From assembly GCF_900188275.1 (NCBI RefSeq), contig NZ_FZNY01000009.1, positions 62,001 to 126,000 of the forward strand: 64,000 bases of DNA, given 5' to 3'. Under the pieces are notes generated by a model, which saw nothing but the letters and a program-made list of their open reading frames with translations, ran no database searches and was not told where the DNA came from. Both the position numbers and the translations under genes were made by a program. This document shows positions 43,905 through 54,200 of this stretch, piece by piece. Numbering within the stretch: the stretch's first letter is position 1; each line of letters starts with the position of its first letter. The stretch is from Dokdonia pacifica (GTDB taxonomy: Bacteria > Bacteroidota > Bacteroidia > Flavobacteriales > Flavobacteriaceae).

Positions 43905-46298
43905 ATGAAACAAATCACTCTATATATAGTTATGCTTCTAGGAGGTCTGACTATCAATGCTCAAAACATCGAGCTCTCTTTTGAAAATCCTCAAATCACT
44001 AATGATGGCATGAACGACTTCTATGAAATAGATGTCATGATCACAAGTGATATAACCTATTCGCAAGGATCAGGACAATTCTTCTTAGATTATAATACAA
44101 CTGCCTTTGGAGAGCTCGTTAATGGCGCTGGAGCCATCACTTTTGAGCGACCAGAAACAACTATCTTAGGAGGTGTAACAACAGTGGAAGTGGCCCCAGG
44201 CACCATCATTCCTTTGGGAGTGCATTATAACTCCTTTTTTATTAATGATGCCACCACCTCTAAAGTATCTTTCATCTGGCAACAGAATGGAAGTGGAGGA
44301 ATGATTGGGAACAATATTGTAGCTAACACTCCTACGGTATTAGTTCATGTAAGATTACAATTCTTAGATGGTGCTTCCGCTGTATCTCCTGATCTGTGTT
44401 TTGATGCGACCAATCCTTTTGATGATCAATTCTTCACCGCTTGTGGTCCGTTTGATCCCCTTGTTGGATTTACCTTCGTCAATGCCGATTGTATCAATGA
44501 AGCAGGAAATCAAATCCTAAATTATACACCCGACTGTACTATTCCTGATCCTCCTCTATGTGCCGGATTGCCAGTAACTACCTATACAGCTATGGGATGG
44601 GATAATGGTGCTCCTGATAGTATGACGAATGCTGTGATTGATAGTAATTATGATACCTCTACTGTTGATGCTGATATTGTCGCTTGTTCGTGTACCATTA
44701 ACTCAGGTGCTACTGTAACGGTAACTGCTGGAAGATACGTACAAACTACGGGTGATCTTACCATAGATGGAACGCTTGATGTTGCTCATGAAGGGAGTGT
44801 GGTACAAACCGATGAAAGTGCCGTGACTATTAACAACGGATCGATCTCTGTAGCGAAGACCACTCCTACCCTTGATGATCGTAACTTTGTGGCCATGAGT
44901 AGTCCTGTGACTGCCGAAGCTAGAGATAGAGCCTATGGAAATTCGAGAGCCGTATTTAGTATCATCCCAAGTAACTTTGTACCTTTTGATATTGACTTAA
45001 TGGCATTCCCAGAATTTATGGGTGCTGAAAATTTCCTTGATGATGATAATGATTATTTACTCCCTGTCTCAGGAAGTACAGCATTGCCTGATGCAGGTAT
45101 TGGACAACTCGTATTCCCTCAACCAGCTCCTAATGTAGGGGATGGTGCCTATACCATTACCTATACACAAAATGCTATGAATCCAGGGACCTTAAATTCA
45201 GGAACCATTACCGTGCCTATTAACTATAATGGTCCTGCGACAATTAATAACTATAACCTTCTTGGAAATCCATATGCATCGGCTATTGATGTGGAGGCTT
45301 TTATCAATGCCAATGATGCGGTCAATGAAGTATACTATTGGGATCACTTAACCAATCCTACAAGTGACTTACCAGGATTTGGAACCAGTAACTTCTCTAT
45401 GAATGATATCTCAGTTCGTAATGCACTCTTGGGAGTGGCTGCCGTGAATGGAGGAGCAGCGCCTGGACAATTCATGGCTTCTGGACAAGGATTTGGAATC
45501 AAAGCAGCACAAACAGAAGCGGGTGCTAATACGCCTGTGGTATTTACCAACAGTATTCGCGTTACTGGAAATAACGATGGGTTTAGAAATGCTGAAAATA
45601 GTGACATCGATAGAATTTGGTTAAACCTTACTACAGAAGCGTATGAAGAAGCAACTTCGCAAACAGGAATTGGCTTTACACCTAATGCAACACCTGGATT
45701 TGATCCTGGATATGACAGTCCGCGTTTAGGAACATTTATCTCTTTATTCACCACTTTAGAAACGGGAGAACAACTTTCGATTCAAGGAAGAGAAGCTTTT
45801 GATACGGAGATAGAAATTAGCTTAGGATTTGCAACTTCGGTAGAAACCGAGGAGAGTTATGCGATTAGTATCGATCATTTGGAAGGAGTAGGTATTGAAA
45901 ATGCAACGATGTATTTAATAGATAACCTTACCAATACCACAACGAATCTAAATGAGGGTAGATATTCATTTACAGCAACAAGCGGTATTCAGCCAGAACG
46001 TTTTACCGTGATATTCCAAAAACGTGATGTATTAAGTACAGACGAATTTAGCTTTCGCGAAAGCGTAACCCTCTACCCTAACCCAGCTACAAATCAGGTA
46101 ACACTAGGATATGTAGGACAAGCTCAGTTACAAAAGCTAACCATTATAGATATGAATGGAAAAGTAATTCGTATCGTTTCTTTAGAAAACTTCCAAAGCT
46201 CACAACTCATCCAAACGAGTGATTTGGCAAAAGGAATGTATTTCTTAAATATTCAATCTAATAAAGACACTATAGTACAAAAATTGATAATTAAGTAG
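43905..46298 (+). CDS. T9SS type A cargo protein, copy A
   Basis: The start at 43905 gives a clean signal peptide (MKQITLYIVMLLGGLTINA); an upstream ATG at 43857 overlaps the previous gene and lacks this. The 797-residue protein has a beta-rich N-terminal domain (NIELSFENPQITNDGMNDFYE) and a large middle part shared with the protein at 55096. It ends in a T9SS type A sorting domain (LYPNPATNQVTLGY to GMYFLNIQSNKDTIVQKLIIK). It is expected to cross the outer membrane and be attached or released. A palindrome copy (46051-46064) encodes FRES just before the sorting domain. Confidence 0.9.
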   Translation: MKQITLYIVMLLGGLTINAQNIELSFENPQITNDGMNDFYEIDVMITSDITYSQGSGQFFLDYNTTAFGELVNGAGAITFERPETTILGGVTTVEVAPGTIIPLGVHYNSFFINDATTSKVSFIWQQNGSGGMIGNNIVANTPTVLVHVRLQFLDGASAVSPDLCFDATNPFDDQFFTACGPFDPLVGFTFVNADCINEAGNQILNYTPDCTIPDPPLCAGLPVTTYTAMGWDNGAPDSMTNAVIDSNYDTSTVDADIVACSCTINSGATVTVTAGRYVQTTGDLTIDGTLDVAHEGSVVQTDESAVTINNGSISVAKTTPTLDDRNFVAMSSPVTAEARDRAYGNSRAVFSIIPSNFVPFDIDLMAFPEFMGAENFLDDDNDYLLPVSGSTALPDAGIGQLVFPQPAPNVGDGAYTITYTQNAMNPGTLNSGTITVPINYNGPATINNYNLLGNPYASAIDVEAFINANDAVNEVYYWDHLTNPTSDLPGFGTSNFSMNDISVRNALLGVAAVNGGAAPGQFMASGQGFGIKAAQTEAGANTPVVFTNSIRVTGNNDGFRNAENSDIDRIWLNLTTEAYEEATSQTGIGFTPNATPGFDPGYDSPRLGTFISLFTTLETGEQLSIQGREAFDTEIEISLGFATSVETEESYAISIDHLEGVGIENATMYLIDNLTNTTTNLNEGRYSFTATSGIQPERFTVIFQKRDVLSTDEFSFRESVTLYPNPATNQVTLGYVGQAQLQKLTIIDMNGKVIRIVSLENFQSSQLIQTSDLAKGMYFLNIQSNKDTIVQKLIIK
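46051..46064. repeat. Dispersed palindrome inside T9SS cargo copy A
   Basis: GCTTTCGCGAAAGC, perfect, read as FRES immediately before the sorting domain; matches the copy in gene B at 57245. Confidence 0.9.
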
Positions 46299-46356
46299 GT
46301 TCTTAGTGAGGTACTATAGAGAATGTGAAGGAGGCTGTAAAAAGCCTCCTTTTTTA
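46254..46356 (+). repeat. Duplicated gene end and terminator, copy 1
   Basis: 103 bases covering the last 15 codons and terminator of cargo gene A recur at 62602-62704 with one mismatch (46262 versus 62610). Confidence 0.95.
46328..46356 (+). terminator. Terminator after T9SS cargo copy A
   Basis: AAGGAGGCT (46328-46336) pairs with AGCCTCCTT (46343-46351), followed by Ts. Confidence 0.85.
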
Positions 46357-46421
46357 TTATAATTTAAAATATATTTTTAATAGAAAAGATTACTTCTAAA
46401 AGAACATCTATCTTTAGGGGC

Positions 46422-48089
46422 ATGAAAAAAGAAATTTGCATTTTATTTGCTTTTTTAATGCTCTTAAAGCTACAAGCACAGGAATCTGATCTTGATTTAG
46501 TGCAGCTTGATAAGACATATAAGGAGTCTACTGTAGACTCTATTAAAGTAAAAGCAATGCTAGCATTAGGAGAATATCATTTGGATAAAAACTTCAGCAA
46601 GGCTAGATTCTTAATTCATGATGCATTCTCGATACTTCAAAAGGAAGAAAACAAAAACAACTTAAACGCCCTTGCAAATGCTTATTCATTAAAAGGGATT
46701 ATTGCCCGAAGAGAAGGACATCATGTTCAAAGTTTAGATAATTACTTTAAATCTAAAACGATATACGAGCAACTAAAAGATTCTATAAACATTTCCAGTT
46801 TACTTCATAATATGGGAATGGTGCATCGTTATAATAAAGACTACAGAAAGTCCATTCCATTCTATCAAAAGTCTATTGCCATTAAAACTCGTTTAGGAAA
46901 TCAAACCTACGAAATTGCGAGTAGTTATAATATGATGGGAGTATCTTATAAAGGAATTAAAAAAAGAGATTCTGCATTATGGTGTTACAACAAAGCAATA
47001 GCCTTGTTTACTTCTATTGATAAGGAAGAAGATATATACCGTGCAAAAAACAACATAGCAAACCTTTACAGAATAGACAAGAAGTATGAAGAAGCATTAG
47101 AGATTTATTTTGAAAGTAATGCCTATTATAAAAAAAAGGGAAGCGTTATTTCTACAGCTAACAATCTATATAACATCTCTACAGTTTATAAGGATTTAAA
47201 ACAGTATGAAACTGCAATGAAGTATGCAGATAGCTCCCTTAGTATATCCAAAGCAGAAGGGCTAAAAGGACGAATTTCTAAAGTCTATTTAAGAAAAAGC
47301 TTTTTGTATGCTAAACTTGAAAATTATAAAGAAGCGTATAATTATTATAGACTATTTAATAGGACCTCAGATTCTCTTTTTAATATTGAAAACATAAAAA
47401 AAATTCAAGAACTGGAATTAACCCATGAATTTGAACAAGAAAAACTCGGATTAGAATTAGAAAAGAAAGAGATTAAAGCATTAGCAAAGGCAGAAACATT
47501 CAAAAAGAGACTGTATTTATTACTCTTTGTTTTAGCATTACTTACTGCTGGAGTTATTTGGTTTTTAGTACGTAAAATTTATAAAGGGAGAGCGCTCATT
47601 ATTTCTGAAAAATTAGAAAAAGAAGAAGTACAAAAAGAACTACTGAATCAAAAAATAAAAGCCAAAGAAGGAGAAATAAAGAGTTTGATTGCAGATAATA
47701 GTATGCGATTGAGCTTTAAGGAAGAATTATTACAACAATTAAAATCTAAGGCAACGGGAACTGATTTAGGTACGTTAAAGCAGTCCTTGGATTCTCTTAT
47801 TAAAGATTTACAATCTCAAATAAACACAGAGAGTAAATTCTCTTTATTACAAAGCAAAGTAGATGAAGCAAATGAAGGATTTGATGCTAAATTAAGACGG
47901 TTATATCCCGAACTTACAAAGACCGAACGTGAGATTTGTAGTCTACTACGATTAAACTTATCTATAAAAGAAATGATGACAATTCGAGGGGCTTCTCTTG
48001 ATGCTATAAAGTCTGTACGCTACCGTATTAGAAAAAAATTATCACTATCACCTAAAGAAGAATTAGAACAATTCATTCAAAATTTATAA
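46422..48089 (+). CDS. TPR transmembrane regulator with LuxR-like DNA-binding domain
   Basis: A 555-residue protein in an architecture common in Bacteroidota: a signal or N-terminal membrane segment (MKKEICILFAFLMLLKLQA), about seven TPR units (residues 40-330) on the outside, one membrane helix (YLLLFVLALLTAGVIWFLV, about 364-383), a cytoplasmic coiled coil, and a C-terminal helix-turn-helix (RRLYPELTKTEREICSLLRLNLSIKEMMTIRGASLDAIKSVRYRIRKKL). It can sense a periplasmic cue and bind DNA directly. It sits immediately before the giant LRR gene, whose upstream gap has phased TGCCAC repeats, and amid the surface-protein island, making it a candidate local regulator. Confidence 0.85.
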   Translation: MKKEICILFAFLMLLKLQAQESDLDLVQLDKTYKESTVDSIKVKAMLALGEYHLDKNFSKARFLIHDAFSILQKEENKNNLNALANAYSLKGIIARREGHHVQSLDNYFKSKTIYEQLKDSINISSLLHNMGMVHRYNKDYRKSIPFYQKSIAIKTRLGNQTYEIASSYNMMGVSYKGIKKRDSALWCYNKAIALFTSIDKEEDIYRAKNNIANLYRIDKKYEEALEIYFESNAYYKKKGSVISTANNLYNISTVYKDLKQYETAMKYADSSLSISKAEGLKGRISKVYLRKSFLYAKLENYKEAYNYYRLFNRTSDSLFNIENIKKIQELELTHEFEQEKLGLELEKKEIKALAKAETFKKRLYLLLFVLALLTAGVIWFLVRKIYKGRALIISEKLEKEEVQKELLNQKIKAKEGEIKSLIADNSMRLSFKEELLQQLKSKATGTDLGTLKQSLDSLIKDLQSQINTESKFSLLQSKVDEANEGFDAKLRRLYPELTKTEREICSLLRLNLSIKEMMTIRGASLDAIKSVRYRIRKKLSLSPKEELEQFIQNL

Positions 48090-48098
48090 TTTTTCCGC

Positions 48099-48108
48099 TT
48101 TCGCGAAA
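48099..48108. repeat. Degenerate dispersed palindrome
   Basis: TTTCGCGAAA with an intact left arm (CCGCTTTCG) and a lost right arm; intergenic after the TPR regulator. Confidence 0.6.
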
Positions 48109-48136
48109 AACTTGTTAGTCCGCTTAGAATAAGGGC

Positions 48137-48173
48137 TGCCACTTTTTAATTAGATTTTGCCACTTTTTGCCAC
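48137..48173 (+). promoter_or_regulatory. Helically phased TGCCAC direct repeats before the LRR gene
   Basis: TGCCAC occurs at 48137, 48158 and 48168, spaced 21 and 10 bases, the first two followed by TTTTT. The cluster lies about 65-100 bases before the LRR start, suitable for activator binding. Confidence 0.45.
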
Positions 48174-48235
48174 CAGCTAAAATCTAGCAACTATAGGGTT
48201 CAATATATTTTTACAGACCTAATCCCCCATGTCTG

Positions 48236-51200
48236 ATGAAAAGAACATTACTCCCAATCTCTTCTTTAATCCAACTAGTATCCAATCTTACACACAAAAA
48301 AACGGATCATACCTTATCGATTCTCATTAGAAAAAAACGATACCTATTCATTCTATTAATCTGTGTTAGTCATACTTTTCTTGCACAACAAACCACGATT
48401 CCAGATGCTAATTTTGAGGCATTTTTAGAAGCTAATGGAATGGGAAATGGCATTGCAGATGATCACTTAGTCACCACTGCAAATATTGAGAATGTAACAA
48501 CATTAAGTTTTAATGTAGAAAATTTTGCAAACAATGATAATCCACCGTCGTTCAACCCTTCAAGCATCACAGATTTAACAGGAATAGAAGATTTTACAGC
48601 ACTGCAAGAATTAAACTGTAATGCATTACAACTTGTACATTTAGATCTAACAAGCAATCTAAATTTAGAGATTCTCTATGCTAATGATAATCATCTAGAA
48701 ACTATTGATGTTACAGGACTTACAGCATTAGAAATTATTCAATGTGAGCGTAATGTACTTGAAAGTCTTTTTCTAAATACAAATCCAGCATTAACTAATG
48801 TATTGGCAAACAACAATTCATTACAAGCTGTACATATAAAAAATGGAAACAATATTGGAATCGATTTTTTTAGAGCAGAAAATAATCTATATCCCGTATG
48901 TGTCAATGTAGATAATACGGCAGCTAGTTTCCTCAGTGAATGGGATCTGGACCCGCTATCTGGTTTTGGATTGCACTGTGGCGAAACAAATATTCCAGAT
49001 ACTGACTTCGAAGCATTTCTAGAAGCCAATGGTATGGGAAATGGAATTGCAAATGACACTTATGTCATCACAGCAAATATTGAGAATGTAACAACATTAG
49101 ATCTTAGTATTAGTGGTGCTCCTACTGGGGAGATTCTAAATCTCACAGGAATTGAAGATTTTACCGCATTAACAGCTTTAAATTGTGCAGGTACTAACAT
49201 TACCACCATAAACCTAAGTACGCTTACACAGTTAGAAACGTTGCATTGTGAAAACACCAATTTAGCTAGCTTGGATCTAACAGCAAATATCAACCTAACA
49301 GCCTTATATGCTTTTGACACCAATCTTGCAGCACTAGACCTTTCTCAAAATTCAGCATTAACCATACTGAAAGTAGATTCGAATCCTAATTTAACATCTC
49401 TAAATATAAAAAATGGAAACAACGCCAACATTACCTACATTTTTACTGGTAGTCCGGAGTCCAATTTATCGTGTATTTTAGTAGATGATCCTGAATACTC
49501 ACGAGCAAACTGGAGTTTTGCAAATACTACTTTATTTAGTGATGTAGATTGTGCTACAACAGAGATTCCTGACACTGCTTTTTTAGATAGACTATATCTA
49601 CTTCCAGAATTAGACGGAGGAATCGCTGGTTCAAACATATTAAATCATAAAGCAGCGACAGTTACAGTTCTAGATTATAGTGGCGCTAGTAGTATTGATG
49701 ATTTAACAGGTATTGAAGCTTTTACCGGATTACAAGAATTATATTGTGATGCTACAAGTATCACAAGTTTAAATCTAAGTCAAAATACGGCCTTAACTAA
49801 ATTACATTGCCATGAAAATGCACTAATAAGCTTAGATATTAGTCAAAATGTATTGCTAACAGAGTTACATTGTTTCAATAATGATATCTCAACTTTAGAT
49901 GTAAGTCAAAACATACTACTAACGGAGTTATATTGTAATAACAATGACTTAACAGATGTAGATGTACACCTAAATACGCAATTGGCAGCATTTGATTGCT
50001 CATCCAATCAATTAACACGTTTAAACCTGAAAAATGGAAATAATGGAGCGTTAACTACAAGTAAATTAGATGCAAATCCAAACTTAACCTGTATCAAGGT
50101 AGATGATCCTACAGCCCCTTATTTAGCTGATATTTGGGTAAAAGATGATCAAAGTAATTATGATCTCAACTGTGGCGAAACCTACGTTCCTGATGCAAAC
50201 TTTGAAAACTTCTTGGAAACGCGTAACTCAGATGGAGACACCGTTCCGGTAGGTGATCCAACAAGCATGGGAAATGGCATTGCTAATGACGGCATTGTGT
50301 CTACAGCAAGAATCGAAAATGTAACCGCCTTATCTATGGCATTTAAAGGAATCAATGATCTCACAGGAATTGAAGATTTTACAGCATTAGAAAGTTTAAG
50401 CTGTCCATTTAATAATATCGTGACTCTTGATCTTTCAAAGAATCTAGCATTAACTTCACTAAATGTAGTAACAAATGATATTGTATCATTAGATGTATCT
50501 AGTAATAGTGCATTAACGCATATCGTCATATCAAATAATGATCTTACGTTTTTGAATGTTAAAAATGGAAATAATGAAAACTTTACAGGCTTTTTCGCAA
50601 CTCAAAATCCAGGTTTAACTTGTATTAATGTTGATGATGAAACTGCAAATTATTTAAATGGTCCTATCTGGAATAAAGATAACGTGGCAAGCTATGCTGA
50701 ACATTGTTTTGAAACCTATGTACCCGATGCAAATTTTGAAAACTATTTAGAAACGCATAATGCCAGTGGAAATAGTGTTCCATTAAATGATCCGACAAGT
50801 CTAGGGAATGGAATTGCTAATGATCAGTATGTTTTGACTAGCCGCATTTCGGGAGTGACGGGCTTAGTGATAGATAATGTAAGTATTGTAGATATCACAG
50901 GAATAGAAGATTTTACAGCATTAGAAACATTATTCTGCCAAAATAACGACTTAACGACATTGAATCTTAGTGCTAATACAGCATTAAAAAATCTAAGATG
51001 CTATAATAATCATATAACGGCATTAGATTTTACTACAAATGTAAATCTAGAATATGTAAGTGCTGGAACTAATAATATTACAACATTACAAGTTCCATTC
51101 AATACAGCACTAAAAGAATTGTATTTGCATACAAATGATTTTACGACATTAAATGTAGATACCTGTGTTGCACTAGAAAGATTTGAGGTAAATGGGAATG

Positions 51201-54200
51201 ACTTACATACATTAAGTATTGTAAATGGAAATAATGGAAGTATCACCCGCTTTGTTGCTACTAATAATCCAAACTTAACATGTATCAGTGTTGATGATGA
51301 AACTGCATCCTATTTAAACACTGATATGTGGAACAAAGATGATACCGCATCTTATAGTATCCATTGTAATGAAACTTATATTGCCGATGCAAATTTTGAA
51401 AACTACTTAGAAACACATGATGCTAATGGGAATATAGTTTCGCTGAATGATCCAACAAGTATGGGGAACGGAATTGCCAATGATAACTATGTAACTACGG
51501 CAAACATAAACACAGTAACGTCTTTAGATATTAGTAGCCAAAATATTTCAGATGTCACAGGTATAGAAGGGTTTTCTGCTTTAGAAACGTTTGTTTGCTA
51601 CTCAAACAACTTAACAGCATTAGATGTTAGCGCAAATACAGCTCTAAAAAATCTAATATGTCAGACCAATAACATAACAGCATTAGATATTAGCACAAAC
51701 ACGGCATTAGAAGCACTAGTATGTCATACGAATAACTTAACCGCATTAGACCTAACTACAAATGTAAATCTAATAGTATTAGTTGCTAATGACAATTCGA
51801 TTACTTCATTAAATGCAGATACCTGTGTTACATTAGAAGAGTGTTTGGTATTCAATAACAACTTAGAAACATTAAGTGTCGCCAATGGAAATAATGATAG
51901 TCTGACTTTTGACGCTACAGGAAACCCAAATCTAACGTGTATTAATGTTGATGATGAAACTGCAGATTATTTAAATGGTCCTACTTGGAATAAAGATAGC
52001 ATAGCAACCTATGGACAACACTGCTATGAAACATACATTCCTGATATTAATTTTGAAATCTACCTAGAAACGCATGATGCTGACGGAAATATAGTACCAG
52101 TAAATGACCCTTCAAGTATGGGAAATGGTATCCAAAGTGATGGGTATGTATATACCAATCGCATTGCTAATGTGACTAGTTTAGATGTAAGCTTTTTCAA
52201 TATTGTTGATGTCACAGGTATCGAAGACTTCATAGCCTTAGAATCATTTAGCTGTAATCTTAATTCGATCACTACATTAAATTTGAGTGCAAATACAGCA
52301 TTGACAAATTTAAATTGTAGTAACAATCTACTTACTGGACTAGATCTTAGTGCAAATGTAAACTTAGAAGTAATACGAGCTTCTCAAAATAATCTAACTA
52401 CCATAGACTTTCAACAAAATGTAGCTCTAAAAGAAATCTATCTACAAGGAGCTGGCTTAGATACACTCAATTTGGATCCTTGTGTGGCATTAGAAATTGT
52501 AGATGTAACGTATAATGGCTTAACGGAGTTAAGTATTAAAAACGGCAACAATGAGCTTATTACACAGTTTAGTGCAGGTGCAAACCCACCACTAAACTGT
52601 ATTAATGTAGATGATACAACGGCAGACTACTTAAATTCAGATAGCTGGAATAAAGATGCAACTGCAAGTTATAGTGAACATTGCGGAGAAACGTATATCC
52701 CGGATGCCAATTTTGAAAACTACCTAGAAACACACGACGCTAACGGAAATATTGTTTCATTAAATGACCCTATGAGTATGGGGAATGGAATTGCCAATGA
52801 TCAATATGTACTCACAGATCGTATTTCGGGAGTGACTACATTAAATATAAGTCAACTAAATATAGCAGATGTAACAGGGATCGAAGATTTTTCAGGGCTG
52901 GAAACCTTTATGTGTTTTAATAATGAGATCACAACACTAGACGTAAGTGCAAACACTGCATTGAAAACATTATTATGTTATAGAAATAATTTAACAACAT
53001 TAAACACAAATGGAAACACTGCATTAATCACATTAGTCTGTTACTTTAATGAATTAACAACCATAGATATAAGTACCAATACAAATTTAGAAATTATTGA
53101 AGCAGGAAATAATGAGTTAACTACCTTAGATGTACACTCAAATGCTGCTTTAAAACAAATTTCTCTATACAATAATAACCTAATAACACTAAGTGTAGAT
53201 GCTTGTAGTGTATTAGAAATCCTAGACTTAAAAGATAATGACTTAACCGAATTAAGAGTTGTAAATGGTAATAACGGAGCTATCACTGATTTTGATACTA
53301 CACTAAATCCAAATTTAACCTGTATCACTGTAGATAATGCAACAGAACCGTATTTAGAAGAGTGGTTAATAAACGTAGATGGGTCAACGTCTTTTGGTGA
53401 ACATTGCAATGAAACCCAAGTACCTGATACCAGTTTTGAAAACTACCTAGAAACACACGATGCAAATGGAAACTCCGTTGGTTTAGGAAATCCAACAAGT
53501 ATGGGGAATGGTATTGCAAATGATGGATATGTGCGCACACAAAGCATCCAATCGATGACGACTTTAAGTGTTTCCAATTTAGGTATTGCAGACTTAACAG
53601 GAATCGAAGACTTTACATCTTTAACAATTCTAAATTGTAGCAGAAATCTATTAACATCCTTAAATGTTTCTCAAAACATATTGTTAGAAAACTTAGTCTT
53701 TTCAGATAATCAAATCACGACAATAGACCTCTCTCAAAATACACTACTAGAATATGTATCTGCGGTAGAGAATCAATTGACGAGTTTAGATGTTTCTAAC
53801 AAGCCATTTTTGGAAGAAATAGATTGTTCAGAAAACCTATTAACGAGTCTAAATGTAAGTCAATGTACTGTTCTAACAGATGTAATCTGTAATAATAATG
53901 ATCTGCAAACAATAGATTTCACAACAAATACTGGATTAAACTATTTTGAAGGAATTGATAATGATCTTACTAGTTTAGATGTTTCTCAAAATACAAACCT
54001 AGAGTATTTCTCGGTGGAGAACAATCTGCTAACAAGCCTAGATCTATCTCAAAACACGAATCTTAGGTCGTTCTCAATAGAGAACAATCTAATAACAAGT
54101 CTAGATCTATCCTTAAATATCAACTTAGAAGAAATAATATGTCGTAGCAATGCACTTACCAGTTTGAATATTAAAAATGGAAACAATACTAACATTGATT

